Shown: positions 24,257 through 37,579 of the stretch, piece by piece
How positions within the stretch are numbered: the stretch's first letter is position 1
Layout of the letters: each line of letters opens with the position of its first letter
Source: Crotalaria pallida
Taxonomy: Eukaryota; Streptophyta; Magnoliopsida; Fabales; Fabaceae
DNA: 64,000 bases
Assembly: GCA_037953625.1 (NCBI GenBank)
Contig: CM075649.1
Location: forward strand, 96,291,290-96,355,289
Reading direction: 5' to 3'
Program-made: the position numbers and the translations under genes
Notes under the pieces: model-generated
What the model was told of the DNA's origin: nothing
Databases searched by the model: none
Seen by the model: the letters and a program-made list of their open reading frames with translations, nothing else

Positions 24257-27200
24257 TGTAACAGCCCGATTTTCACTTCCAAAACCTTAACTTATGTATT
24301 TTTAATTTGTTGTAAAAAATGAGGCCATTTTTTATTTTTTATTTTTTTTAAAACATAAGTTCAGTAGTGATTAACGTTACCCTTTGAAAATCGAGTTGTC
24401 ACTCTCGAACCTCTCGTACCCGAAACATCATCAACACATAAAAACATCATTTTCATTACGATTACACATAAGCCATCACTACTGGAGTCACACTCCAAAA
24501 AGTTTTACAAAAGTAGGCCATAGTTACAAAAATTACAACCCATAATTTAAAAAGTAGCTTAGTTACTTTCATGGTACTTCACAAAGTAATCCTCGATTGG
24601 AACTTAGATCCTAGACACACTACACATCTAGACACAGAACACATGACATCACTCTTCTGCTGAACTAGCGTCCGTCTCCATGTCTTCACTTGAGTCCGCC
24701 TCCGCTTCATGACCAGAGTCACTAGCGTCTTCTTCCTCCATCGGTTGAGGAATCACGGCAGCCGAAGGTGCGGGATCACCATCGTACTCGTGATGCTCCC
24801 TCGGTCCGCCATCTTGATAGTCACAGAGAGTGACTTGCCCTACGTGCACGTCCAGACTCGTCCCTCGCAGAATATTCCTTGGATCATCAATCTCCAATCG
24901 AGTTTCACCTCTCCAAATCCACCCTTCAGGAACAACCTCCCATGCTCCTCCCTGAAGAGGCCACATGTGGATTGCTACATGATACGCCATCTACCCGTTG
25001 CAATACCGGCAAACGCCAATACGACAAACAGGTAGGAGAGAGTCAGTGTACCATACACTAACGAGTTGACCAGGAGTCTCAGGGTAGACTCAATAGAAAG
25101 AAGACAGATGACAGATGACAATTGACAAGTATACAGAACGAGACAAGGTACCCAGAGTATAGGAAATGAGCAAAGTATAATAAATAACCAGAGCAGGATA
25201 GCAAAGCAAGTAACATAACATAATAATCAGAAATACATAAGTTAAACAAACAACATCTAAAGCACATATAATTAAAGCATATCATATCATTCGGAATCAT
25301 TGCTCATCTCACTGAGCAACACCACTCTCTCAACATCCAAGCTCATCATAATCTTTCTCAATCATTCCAGCATTCATTTATATTTTTATTCTTTGAATCT
25401 TAAGTCTTATCATAATTCGGTTCACTCAATGAGGTAGGAGGAAAACCATCACTGAGGAAAAACGCACACGTCTACATCTCCTCGGTCTCCATCCAAACCT
25501 AGTCGGAAGCCAACAGGAGTATAGGACCTTTACCACGCGGGCACGACAGCTGTCTCAACAATTAATTGGTCCCAGACCAGGAGGACTACAGCCTCAATCA
25601 ATACAATTCACATAATTATCATTAATCAAGCACACTGTACAAGCAGTTGCAAATCACAATGCCCCGTTCCAGTCCCTCTCACTGTTATAGACTTGCAATC
25701 AAGGGGGTGACAATATCATTTCTAGTTAGCTATGCAGAACTTACCACGGCATTGGACCCAGTCCCTACCACGTTCGTACGCCACTTGTGGGATTCATTCC
25801 GCCTAGAAATATACTCCAGGTTTCTTGATGTTCACCGTCCTTGCCCTCCCCTCATGCAATCCCCTCCTCAGTATCCGCAGATACCCATGGTATCTTCCTC
25901 TCCACTATTTCGCACTCTCATATCTCACCGCGTATGTCAAGTCTTTTAGTATCTTTTAAAGTCTTTTAATGTCTTTTAGTTAACCTAAGGTCGGCTTGCC
26001 CTTAGTCCATCCCTTCGACAAGACCCGACCACTAAGGGTTACATCTTTTCCCCACTTTCACATAGAATTCTTTCACTTTCTCAAGCCGCTTGGCACAATT
26101 CCATCACATCATTCCCGTAGGAATTCACATAACTTTCTTTAACGATCATTCTCTTTCTTGAATCCGCCAGCACGATCTCAGCTCCACGAGTTCAATCTCC
26201 TCGTCTGGTGCATCATTGCTCCATGAAACTATCTTGAGTCTCATCACATATCACCTTTTCCGCTTATTCTCAAGTCTTACTTTATTTTATATTTCTCTTT
26301 ATCATTCATCACACATCCAGATTCACCACACAGAATATATTATCTTTAACAATAGAATTGCAGAAGGACTAATACCAAACAGAAATAAACATAAATCATT
26401 TAAATAAGACATGTAAACATATAACATATAATGGATCGCGCAAACCACCCGAGCAACTACGTTACGGGCTCACTGCACTCTCACTCACCTCTTAATCCCG
26501 CAAAAGAAACACTTTGACCTCGGAAATCTCTAGCTTCTCTTTGCAAGTCGTTCCCACCGTCTACTGAATACCTCAAGGTAGAATAAATACACTTTTATCA
26601 AAAATCCATTTCAATTAAAAATCATCTCTTGATTTCTTTACTTGAAATAGAAAGTCCTTTATCTTTCTTTATTATCTCTTAAAAATACAATTGTATGTTT
26701 TCCAAAACAACACACAATCTTTTCTTAGACTTGAAATCCTTCAAAAATCATTTGAAAACTCATATTAAAATAAATAAAATAAATAGTTTATGTGGCTGTA
26801 TGAAATAAGTCCAGCCACCTTTTCACTTTGTAAAACATGGAAAAATCAATAATTTTCATTCTAACTTTTGATATATCAAATAGCACTTGAAATCCATCTT
26901 TTTCATAAATCAAAAACACTTTTTAAATTTAAAAACCTTGAAATAAAATCTTGGACAGCAAAGAACTAAAAATCAAAACCATGAAAATACTTTTGGAAAT
27001 AATCAAATGCATTTATTTATTTTCTTTTATTAAAACCGAATTGAGCAAAAACCATCACAACACAATTTAAATAATTTTTTTCAAAGTAAAAACACAAAAC
27101 ATAATCATTTCAATAAGTCAATCACATGCAAAAGAAATCTAGCCTATTGAACCTAGTGTAGGCCGAATCATCATCATAGGAAAAACAAAGTCTTTGGTGC

Positions 27201-28819
27201 AAATTTCTACGTGCAAAACCTTAAAATCAACAAATCAATTCATGCACTTCAAACACATGGTTTTAGAAAATACCAATCCCTTTTTCATCATAAAACCGTG
27301 ACCTCTATGTCACTTCAAACCAATTTTCATTTTTATTCTCCTTGCATGTGCTTTTAAAAATCATTTGAAGTAAAAGAGAATCACATGCAAAAGCCTTGTC
27401 ATGAAAAACAATCATGATCTTTTTGTTTTAAAGCTTGACCGAAAAGCACATCAACAAAATCAAGAGGAAAAACTTAAATCCTTCGCTTTCAAACACAAAT
27501 AAACTTAGATCAAAGTAAAACCATTTTTCAAAAATTGTTTTCCTTTTCTTTCTCATCAAAACCGTGACATGCAAGCAAAGATCAAAACTTTTTGAGTTCA
27601 AAAATCACATGCAAAACTTCAAGATTAAAGCTATTGGAAAATGATGGCAAGAATCAAGCCTTTTTCAAGATCAAAACAAAAGATCAAAACCTTTTTGAAA
27701 AGAAAACCAAAGATCAAAGCTTAAAAAAAATCAAAGTTAAAATCAAAGCATTCCAACCACTTAAATCAACTTTGACAAACATAGAACTAACATGCATGAA
27801 CTCAAATCAAAATAGAAATCATCATGACCTAGTTTTCTAGACATGGCCGAATGGTAGAGTCCATGGTTTAAGGTTCTACAAGTTTGTTTGGCTCTTGAAA
27901 CTCAAGATCAAGGTTAAGAATTTACATACAAGCATAGATCTACAAGAAAAATAGACATGCAACAACAAATAAACCTTACAAGACTTAGAAAATGAAAACT
28001 ACTTCTAACACTCTATGATCTTCGAATAAACCAAAGAAAAGAGAAGATCTTCAACCACCTTCACTTGATCTTCAAGACATCCTAAGTCTTTTGAGCTTGA
28101 TCTCCTTCTTCTCCTCCTCTCCAAGCTTCTCGGCCTCACTCTCTCTCTATCTCTCTCTCTCTCTAAGAGTTTGATAACACTCTTAGAAGAAGTGTTTAGA
28201 GAATGAATGGGAAATGAGGAAAATGGTTGGAAATGAACTAGGGTCTTGGACATATATAGGCAAATGAACATTTCCCTTCTTGCCCTTAAGAAAATTCGGT
28301 CATGAGTGAATTGGTGAGGGGCAATTTTGGCTTCACAAAAAGTTGCATGGCTTAAGGTCATGTCATGAGACAAATGGAGTAGAATTAGGCTTTAATCCTT
28401 CATCCTATTGGTTGGTCAATTCCTTAACTATGCTTTTCACTAAACTAAGCCTACATGATGATAGTCTACTACCTTAGGGTTCTAGAAAAATCAAACCCTA
28501 TTATGCATGCACATACACACATATAGCCGAACATACACATGCACACACATAAAAATCATTTTATTTGTTTTCTCACAAAATTACAATTTCCTTAAAATAA
28601 AATATATCAAATACTTAATTATTTCAATTCAAAAATTCAACCCAAAACTCATAATATTTTCTCACAAAAATCATTTTCTTTGAAATCCTTTATCACTTGA
28701 AATCATAAAAGAAATTCAATTCAAGAAATTTTCTTTCAAAATACTCTTTTTAAAACACTTTCTCAAAATAATCTTTTTATCATTAAAACAAATATGATGT
28801 ATTCAGACGGGGTGTTACA
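24257..28819 (-). repeat. Element B, 3' LTR (4.56 kb)
   Basis: Plus-strand edges are TGTAACAGCC (24257) and GGGGTGTTACA (28819); caacc (24252-24256) is the left target duplication. On the minus strand there is a TATA-like CCTATATATG at 28251-28260, about 560 bp into the LTR, then a GA-rich stretch (reverse of the CT run at 28139-28175). A block at about 25490-25884 is shared with the LARD and J LTRs. A 113-codon ORF lies at 24649-24990. Confidence 0.93.
24649..24990 (-). CDS. LTR-internal 113-aa acidic ORF (element B)
   Basis: Runs from ATG (just after GGGTAG, so AG|ATGG) to a stop. The N-terminal half is mixed and slightly hydrophobic (MAYHVAIHMWPLQGG; WIWRGETRLEIDD). The C-terminal third is very acidic (QPMEEEDASDSGHEAEADSS, ending TDASSAEE). 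The other LTR keeps the frame but has TGG to TAG near the start, leaving 82 aa. Nothing in it resembles gag, pol or a family I know. LARD and J have short ORFs at comparable spots. It could act as an acidic accessory peptide or be a fortuitous frame. Confidence 0.4.
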   Translation of the reverse strand: MAYHVAIHMWPLQGGAWEVVPEGWIWRGETRLEIDDPRNILRGTSLDVHVGQVTLCDYQDGGPREHHEYDGDPAPSAAVIPQPMEEEDASDSGHEAEADSSEDMETDASSAEE

Positions 28820-30118
28820 TTCTCCCCAACTTGAAGATTTCTCGTCCCCGAGAAATGCAGTACCTGAAGCAAACAGGTGTGGGAAAGAACTTCGCATCTT
28901 GCTCTCAAGCTCCCATGTCGCATCTTCTCCATTATTCCGACTCCATACTACCTTAACTAAGGGAATATCTTTTCCTCTTAACCTCTGGACACTACTACCA
29001 TCTATCCTTAGAGGTAAAGCCTCAAATGTAAGATTTTCCTTTAGTTGTACTGAATCGGGTTCAATGATGTGTGAAGGATAATGGACATATTTTCTCAATT
29101 GAGATACGTGAAAGACATTATGCAAGTTCGAAAGAAAAGGGGGTAAAGCAATTTGATAGGCTAAAGGTTTGATTCTTTTAAGAATTGGGTAGGGTCCAAC
29201 AAAACGAGGTGTAAGTTTTCGGGTTTTGAGCATTCTACCAATTCCAGTAGTTGGCACTACATTCATGAATACAAAATCTCCTTCATTGAATTCCAGCGGA
29301 CTTCTCCTCTTGTCCTGATAACTCTTCTGTCGACTTTGAGCAGTCCTCATTCTTTCCTGAATTAGCCTCACCTTTTCATTTGTCTGCTGCACTATATTCG
29401 GTCCTATTATCAGATGCTCACCAGTCTCGAACCAACACAACGGCGTTCTGCACTTTCTACCGTATAGAGCTTCATACGGCGCCATTCCGATACTTGAATG
29501 AAAACTGTTGTTGTAGGTGAACTCAATCAAATACAGAAAAGAATCCCAATCACTAGCACTCTCAATCACACAAGCTCTCAACAAATCTTCCAACGTTTGG
29601 ATAGTTCGCTCTGACTGTCCATCCGTCTGTGGATGATATGCGGAACTTAAATCCAACTTAGTTCCGACTGCTGCTTGCAAACTGACCCAAAATTTCAAAG
29701 TGAAACGTGGATCTCTGTCTGATACTATACTTGAGGGTACTCCATGCAATCTCACAACTTCCTTCAAATATAGCTCAGCCAGTCTATCCATTGAATACTT
29801 CATGTTGACAGGAATAAACCGTGTCGTCTTCGTCAATCTGTCCACAATTACCCTGATAGCATCATAACCTTTCCGAGTCTTTGGAAAACCAGAGACAAAA
29901 TCCATGGTTACGCAATCCCATTTCCACACTGGTACTTCCAACGGTCGTAACTCACCGCTAGGCTTCTTATGCTCCACCTTCGCTTTTTGACACGTCAGAC
30001 ACTGTGATACATACTCCGCCACTTCTCTCTTCATTCCAGGCCACCAAAATGCCTTCTTGAGATCTTGATACATCTTCTGAGAACCAGGGTGTATACTCAA
30101 CATACTCTTATGGGCCTT
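28763..30118 (-). pseudogene. Element B pol: integrase and chromodomain
   Basis: Integrase zinc region (HPGSQKMYQDLKKAFWW; CLTCQKAKVEH), catalytic core (MDFVSGFPKTRKG; VSDRDPRF; YHPQTDGQSERTIQTLEDLL), the GPY-type region (RKLTPRFVGPYPI) and a chromodomain (RLRGKDIPLVKVVW; EDATWELESKM; FPHLF). One extra G near 30118 (GAAGAAGG before CCCATAAG) shifts it out of frame from the upstream pol. The frame has no stop at the usual place: it reads through the PPT and 57 bp into the 3' LTR. The domains are otherwise uninterrupted, so inactivation is recent or the element depended on others. Confidence 0.92.
28820..28855 (-). promoter_or_regulatory. Element B polypurine tract and pre-PPT stem-loop
   Basis: On the minus strand AAGTTGGGGAGAA directly precedes the 3' LTR. 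Upstream, TTTCTCG/CGAGAAA (28838-28855) with loop GGGA forms a perfect 7-bp stem, the same stem as in the LARD and G. Confidence 0.75.
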
Positions 30119-32370
30119 CTTCCAATATCATTCCCTTTATCTCCACATTATCCGGTACACAGACACAATCCTTATATCTCATAATTCCATCATCACCAAT
30201 CTTGAATTCCACTTCTTTCCCTTTTTGCGAAAGCTCCTTCTTAGCTTGAAGTTCCTCGTCTTTTAGCTGAAGTTCCTTTATCCGCTCTAGAAATCCACTT
30301 GAAACAGTCAGCTGCCCCAATATCATACTTTTAGGTCTTAACTCCACTCCTAAATTCAGATCCCGAAATTCCTCAATCAGCTCCAACTCCTTGATCATCA
30401 ATGCAGAAACATGCAATGACTTCCTACTTAAGGCATCAGCGACCACGTTCGCCTTTCCTGGATGATATTGTAGCTCGATATCATAATCCTTTAGAAATTT
30501 CATCCATCTTCTCTGACGCATATTCAGCTCCTTCTGTTCAAACAGGTACTTTAAGCTCTTGTGATCACTGAAGACTTCAACCCTTACACCGTACAAGTAG
30601 TGTCTCCAGATCTTCAAAGCAAACACTACTGCCGCTAGCTCCAAGTCATGAGTTGGGTAGTTGAGCTCATGAATCTTCAGTTGTCGTGAAGCATAGGCCA
30701 CTACTTTCCGTTCTTGCATCAGCACGCATCCTAATCCTTGCTTCGAAGCGTCACAGTACACACAGAAAGACTTCGTCGTATCCGATAGAACTAATACTGG
30801 TGCGGTTGTCAACCTATTCTTCAATTCTTGGAAATCCTCCTCGCATTTCGCCGACCATTCGAATTGTTGACCTTTCCTTGTCAGCTTCGTCAAAGACAAA
30901 GACAAACGAGAAAATCCTTCGATAAACCGATGGTAATACCCAGCTAGTCCTAAGAAACTACGTATCTCCGTCACAGATGTCGGTGCTTTCCACTCCAACA
31001 CAGCTTCCACTTTTGCAGGATCAACTACAATTCCGTCCTTCGAAATTACGTGCCCTAAGAAATGCACTGAGTCCAACCAAAAATCACACTTCGACAACTT
31101 AGCATAGAGCTGCTTGTCCTTCAGCACTGTCGAGACTGTCCTTAAATGCTCAGCGTGTTCCTCCTTAGTCTTGGAATAAATCAAAATATCGTCAATAAAT
31201 ACGACAACAAATGAATCCAAGTAAGGATGAAAAATTCTATTCATGTAGTCCATGAATATCGTAGGAGCATTTGTTACACCGAAAGGCATAACCAGATACT
31301 CGTAATGACCATAACGAGTTCTGAAAGCAGTCTTGGGAATATCTTCCTCCTTTACTCTTATCTGATGATATCCCGATCTAAGGTCGATCTTTGAAAATAC
31401 AGTCGCTCCCTTCAATTGATCCAACAAGTCGTCAATTCTGGGCAAAGGGTACTTATTCTTGATCGTTACCTTGTTCAGTTGACGATAGTCCGTACACAAA
31501 CGCATACTACCATCCTTCTTCTTGACGAATAAAATCGGTGCTCCCCAGGGTGAAACACTAGGCCTTATCATCTTCTTCTCCAACATCTCTTCCAATTGCT
31601 TCTTCAATTCAGCTAACTCCACTGGAGCCATCCTATAAGGTGCTTTGGAAATCGGTCCAGTTCCAGGAATCACGTCAATTGAGAATTCCACTTCTCGAAT
31701 TGGCGGTAAACCAGGTATCTCTTCCGGAAAATCTTCGGGAAAATCCCGAACTACGGGTAATTCATGCAGTTCCTTGTCCTTTTTGACGTCTAATGAAGCC
31801 AGAAACATGTAAGCTACCGCGCCATCCTTCAATGAAGTTCAAATTTGCTTGGCAGATAAATGCTCAAGGTCATTGGGTTTAGGCAAAGAAGATTGGGCCT
31901 CACTAAAGACTAACGACTTTTCGGAACAGTTCAGAAGAACATGATTCCTAGTAAGCCAATCCATTCCTAATATAATGTCTATTTGAGAAAGGGGTAGTTG
32001 AATCAAGTCAACAAGATAGGTGCTACCTTCTATCTCTAAGGGACGATTAGGACAATAAGTAGACACTATCACAGGCTTATCAGTAGGGGTAGAAACAATC
32101 AAGTTATAGGGTAAAGCATCTACTTTCAAATTTAATCTATTCACCACATCATGAGAAATAAAGGAATGAGTAGCACCCGAATCATACAATACTAACAAGG
32201 AATTCTTATAAATGAAACATTCACCTTGGATAAGATTAGCAGCATTCACAGCCTCAGCTCCGCTCATTGTGAACACTCTCCCTTGCATAGTAGGACGATT
32301 TGCATTCCCCGAATTAGCCACTCGCTTAGGCTCCCTGCAGTCTCTCGCCATGTGACCAGGCTTGTCATAT
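30108..32370 (-). pseudogene. Element B pol: protease, reverse transcriptase, RNase H
   Basis: Protease shows LYDSGATHSFISHD and IILGMDWL. RT shows IRPSVSPWGAPILFVKKKD, YLVMPFGVTNAPTIF and VFIDDILIYSK. RNase H shows YCDASKQGLGCVLM, THDLELAAV and ADALSRKSLH. A TGA at 31839-31841 separates protease from RT in the same frame, and the upstream end joins gag through a frameshift in the zinc knuckle near 32370. Family knowledge: these enzymes mature the polyprotein and copy the RNA. Domain order PR-RT-RH-INT-CHD is that of a Tekay/Del chromovirus. Confidence 0.92.
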
Positions 32371-33457
32371 TAAAGCAGTTCGAATTCCTTGGTGGACACA
32401 TCGGACCAAAATGACCGCGACCACACTTGTTGCAACGAGGAGGTGCGTTCCCTGATCTCATTCCACCGAAACTGATGCGACTACTACCGCTACGATCCAT
32501 ACGATTCCCTCTGTAGCTGCTGCCCCCACGGTTTCCACCGCGATTACCTCTGCCTCCGAAGCTTCCACCTTGTCCGCTTCCTCCAAAGCGTAGATCTCTC
32601 CTTCCGCTCGAACCAGGATACGGGTGCGGAGTCCTATACCTTCCACCAAAATCTCTATGAAAAGGAAAATTACGAGCCGGTCCATGAGATGAAGAAGGGT
32701 TCACTACCCTCTCGGCCGCTCCTCTTGCTTTCAAGCCTCCCTCACACATACGACATTGATTCACTAAACTAGCAAAATCATCTATCTCTAAATGAGAAAA
32801 ATCTAACTTAATCTCCGACTTAAGACCATCCTTAAACTTAGCGCACTTCGATCGCTCATTCTCTCCTCCAGCATACTGGGGTACATACTTAACTAGCTCT
32901 TCGAATTTCGAAGCATACTCATCAACCGATAAATTCCCTTGAGTCAACCTCAAAAATACCAGTTCTTTCTCAGTCCTCAGATACAACGGAAAATACTTCT
33001 CAAGAAATTTCTGCTTAAAAGTTTCCCATGTCAACGCCTCTCCCAGATTCACCATCACTTGCTTAGTAACTCGCCACCATGCTGCAGCCTCCCTTGTCAG
33101 CATAAACCCAGCATAAGCCAACTTATGCTCATCGTTACACTGCACCATACCCCCGAAAATACGCTCCAAATCCTCTATCCATTCCACAGCCGCGTCCAGA
33201 GCAAAGCCTCCCGCAAACTCCTTCGGGTTGAGACGACAGAATTCATCCAATCCCTTGTATCCTTGAGCGTCCAGATTTTGAGCTTGCTGATTGTTGAAAT
33301 TCTGCTGCGCCTGACGATGCAACGCTTGAAGATTATCGTTAACTCCCTTCATCACAGCTGCCATCCGAGTCATAAAATCTGCCGCATCCGGGTGATCAGC
33401 ATCCTAACCAGGGTTTCTCGAGCTTGAACCGGAAGGTCTCCCACGCATACGACTCAT
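32264..33457 (-). pseudogene. Element B gag
   Basis: The natural start is probably ATG at 33457-33455 (MSRMRGRPSG); an in-frame TAG at codon 18 (33406-33404) cuts it. The main open part begins MTRMAAVMKGVN at 33373. It holds the gag core (FCRLNPKEFAGG; AAAWWRVTKQ; FLEKYFPLYLRTEKELVFL), a Gly/Arg-rich tail and a knuckle-like CNKCGRGHFGPMC. The next knuckle starts at CFN, then loses frame; the other frame continues KPGHMARDC. The protein would coat genomic RNA. Two disabling changes are visible in gag alone. Confidence 0.9.
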
Positions 33458-33600
33458 CTTAAGAAAAACGAAACAGAAAGGGGTTCAACGCACGACAACA
33501 CAGAACCTAGACTCTAAACACACAGAGCTACACATAGTAAACATGGATAGCCTTATATGCTTAAGGCCACTGAGGATTACCATTGCTCTGATACCACTTC
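33458..33600 (-). other. Element B leader and primer-binding site
   Basis: On the minus strand TGGTATCAGAGC (33596-33585) lies four bases inside the 5' LTR and matches tRNA-iMet. A ~125-bp leader follows to the presumed gag ATG. Confidence 0.9.
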
Positions 33601-33742
33601 TGTAACAGCCCGATTTTCACTTCCAAAACCTTAACTGATGTATTTTTAATTTGTTGTAAAAAATGAGGCCTTTTTTTTTAAACATAAGTTCATTAGTGAT
33701 TAACGTTACCCTTTGAAAATCGAGTTGTCACTCTCGAACCTC
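33601..33742 (-). repeat. Element B, 5' LTR, first piece
   Basis: Begins TGTAACAGCC like 24257 and runs co-linear with it for 142 bp until solo LTR J starts. The last five bases, acctc, are J's left target copy. Confidence 0.93.
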
Positions 33743-36700
33743 TGTAACACCCCGCAAATTCCTCGTATTAAATTAAAACACTAAAGAAACTTATTTTTGA
33801 AAAGTGTCTCGACAGAGTATTTTCTTAAATGATTTTCTTAAGTTCACGCTTTCAAGATAATGGGTGACTTTAAAGACAGGGTTTTCATAAAATGATGTCA
33901 TGAGTTTTAATATGGATTTTGAGAACTAATTATATGTTGGACGATTTTATGCCTTAAAGAAAAGGTGATTTTTAAACAAAGGTATTTTCATAAGAAAGGG
34001 ATTGTTTTCTAAATATATGTGTAGTTAATATGTATTTAATGTGTGATTGTGTTAATGTGATTCCTTGAATTATTCTGAAATATTACGTGAATTGGTAGTT
34101 AGATATTCTAAAATAGAATTAATTAAGAAATTAAAAGATGATGCATGTATGTGTGGTGTGCTACGTGTATATCTATATACATATACGTTTGAGATTATAT
34201 GGAATTAAATTAGCCTAAGAGTGTGATAATGCATGAATGTTAGAATGTGTGTGTGATACGTGTAGGTGTGCATGTGTGAGTGTGTATATGTGGCGCATAT
34301 GTATGAATGTGTGCAAGCCTAGGACCTTCCTAAGCATTAGACTAGGAACCAAATAGATTAAATCCTAACCATGACCAAACTAGATGTGTGGGAAAAACCT
34401 AACTAGAAGCCAAAGAGTAATCAAGCCCAAGAAAACCTAGTTCCTTAATCTACTCCTCATTGTCTCCTTAGAAATGCTAACATCCACCCATGCAAACCTT
34501 TGAGTTGCCAAAATTACCCCTTTCATCTACACCTTGGCCGAATTCTTTTGAGGACAAAAGAGGAAAGTCTCATGTCCTTGCTTTTGCCTATATACATCGC
34601 CACACATAGTTCATTTCCATTCTTTTTCTTTCCTTTCCTTCACCTTCCAAACACTTTGGTTGAGAGCAAACATTAAGCTCTCAACACACACCTAAAGAAA
34701 TAGAGAAAAGGCCGTGAGCTAGAGAGGAAGAAGGAGGAGAAAACCAAGCCAAAACCTAGAGCTTTCTTTGAAGATCCAAGCACATAGAAGTTAGAAGACC
34801 AACTTCCCTTTGGTGGGTAGCTCGAAGATTATGAGGGAAATTGTAATAGCTTAGTTTTCTTTAATCTTGTAATCTTTCTTTCTTTCCTTCTTTGCATGTT
34901 AAATTTTCTAAGTTTTGTCTATGTTTGATCTTGAACTTTCAAGACTAAAAATAACTTGTAAACGTCTAACTACCGGACTTCTTAACTCGGTTAAGATCTT
35001 CATTAAAGATCTTAAAGTTTTTCAACATCAATCTCAAGGATCTAAAAAGTTTTGGTGATTTTTTTAAAGTTTAAAGTATATCTCTTGTGTGTTAAATTCT
35101 CTTTCTTAAAACCGTGAACTATGATGTGTTTTTGAGTTTCTTTGGTAAATAAATGGAAGATCTAAACTTTCTTAACAATAATGTTGAGATCTTGGTGTTG
35201 CATGTTGGTTGATGATGATCTTGATGATTTGAGTACATGCATGTTTTGTTTATACCTTGATCTTAAAATTTTAAGAATAAATAAATTTGTAAAGTTCTAG
35301 ATCCTAAACTAAATGATTCGGCCATAACCAAAAGTGTAGGCTTAGATGCTTTTTAATTTGATTCAAGCCATTGCATGTTAATCTTATGATTGGAAAAGCT
35401 AACTTGAGTAATTGGAAGAGTTTGATTTTAACTTGAACATAATGAAGCTTTAATTTTGTTTTGATCTTTGAAAAGTTTTGGTTCTTGAAACCTTTTCATG
35501 AAATTTATAAATAAAAATTTTGATTTTGTGTTGATCTATGGACAAGTCTTGAATTTTGATACATGCATGATGTTTTTGAACCAAAAGATTTAATTCCCCT
35601 TCACTTCATGTCACGGTTTTGACTTCTCCTTACCCTAAATGATTTTCATCCTTGATTTGTACCATTTTGGTTGATTTCATGACTTGAACTATAAGATCTA
35701 GGTGCATGCATGTGGTTTTTGAGAAAAGAGATTTTATTTTTCTTAAGGTTTAGTAAAGGAATCAAGGAAACAAGTTTGGAAAATGATTTCTTTAACTTGA
35801 TTCATGTTTTGCATGATAAAGATTTGAAGTCTGATCTTGATTGGTAATAGTGAGCCTTCGACCTAAGCCTTAAACCAAGAGATTATGTTTTGTTTTCATG
35901 AAAAAGGATGCATACATGATTAATTTCCTTGGATTTAAGAATCTTATGTTTTTGCATGTTGACAAAGTGAACCAAGAACATTATTTTGTCAAATTAGATT
36001 CGGCCTAGGCATGGGAAATAGGCTAGGGTCCTTTTCAATGAAGTGACATAAAAGCAATGTGTATGTTTTAAGAAGTTATGCTCAAATAGATTGTTTGAAA
36101 TTGTGTTGTAAATGATTACTTTCTAATCGGTTTTTGATTTAAAGGAGATGTATGAATTAAATGATTTTGGGAAAAGTATTATGTTTAAATGAATATATGT
36201 ATGGGTAAGTGCATTCGGGTAAGAATAAAAGAAGGAGTAAGTAATCTTGTTGTATGAAAAAGAAAATAGAATTTAAGAGTGTTGCTTTATGTGACTTAAA
36301 TTTGTGATGTTTGATTTGTTTTCCTTGATTATACTCGATCATGGAATATAAATACGTTTGGGATTAAATCTTGATTGAAATTGATTTGTGAAAATGTGTG
36401 TGACTAAGTGTTTTTGTCTTATGAAAATGAAAATGTTTAGAAGATAATTAAATGATTAATTAATTACTTGCGTAACCTAATTTATTTAAGTGTTGTTGTG
36501 GTTGTGTGTTAATCTATGTTTGAAAAATGTTTGAGTGTGTAACTGGTTTTGAAATAAGTTGGTTTTAAGAAAATTCCTTTGAGGTTTTAAACTATGCGCA
36601 TGGCTGTCCAAAGTGTTTTGTGATAAAAACTTGAGTTTTAAAGTGTTAATTTTGAATAAAAGAGTCATTTAAAACAAAGGGTGTTTTACGATGTTTTCGG

Positions 36701-37579
36701 AGTTTTATCAAAGTGATTTTTATAGGGTGATCCTTTGCTGCCCAGAATTGTTTGGACTTGCTTCCTACATTTAAAAAACGTTTTCATGCGATTTAAAGTA
36801 AAGTTTTCAAGAGATAATTGATTTAAGAAAAGATTTTCTTAATACGCGTTAGCAACATAAGTGTGTTTTATTTAATAAGAGAAATGAGAAGTGTCTAAGT
36901 TATGGAAAAGATTTTCATAATATAAGTTAATAACGTAAACGTATTTTATTTAGTACGAGGAACCTTAAAGACGAGGGATTGGGGCAGCCGGCAGCACAAA
37001 GGATCCGAGGCGGCGGTACGCATTAAATTGCTGGACCTCAGGTGAGAGAGAAGCTTTCCTAAGACACCGTGGTAGTTAGGTGATTTATTAGGACGTTCCG
37101 TATCATCTCAAAGATCGGAACTAAGTGGTTGGAGTCAGTAGTATAAGTGGCAATTGTTTGATTGTGTGGCCACTTATACGAAGGTGACGAAGACCACATT
37201 GTTGTGTGATGTTTGTGTGAATGATAGCATGCTTTTATATATTTATTTAATTATGCCTTATGTTATTGCTGTTAATGAAAATGCGTAATATGCTGATGGA
37301 CGTCTGTTACGTCCTGAAAATAGAAGCGAAATAAATAAGATTGTGAAGTAAAGACATAATGAGAGAGAAATAATGATTGTAAATAAAGTATGTAAGGGAA
37401 AAGAGAAAGAGTTGAGATTGGGGAAGGAATGAAATGATATTGCTGAGAACGAGCCAGAGCTGGGAGAGTGATGTCGATATGAGATGTGAATTGAGCGGAG
37501 CTGGGCTCCTTTGTTTTTGGTTTTAGTCTGGGACTAGTGTCGAGTTGAGCTTGCTCCTCCATTAGCACTCAGCAAGGAT

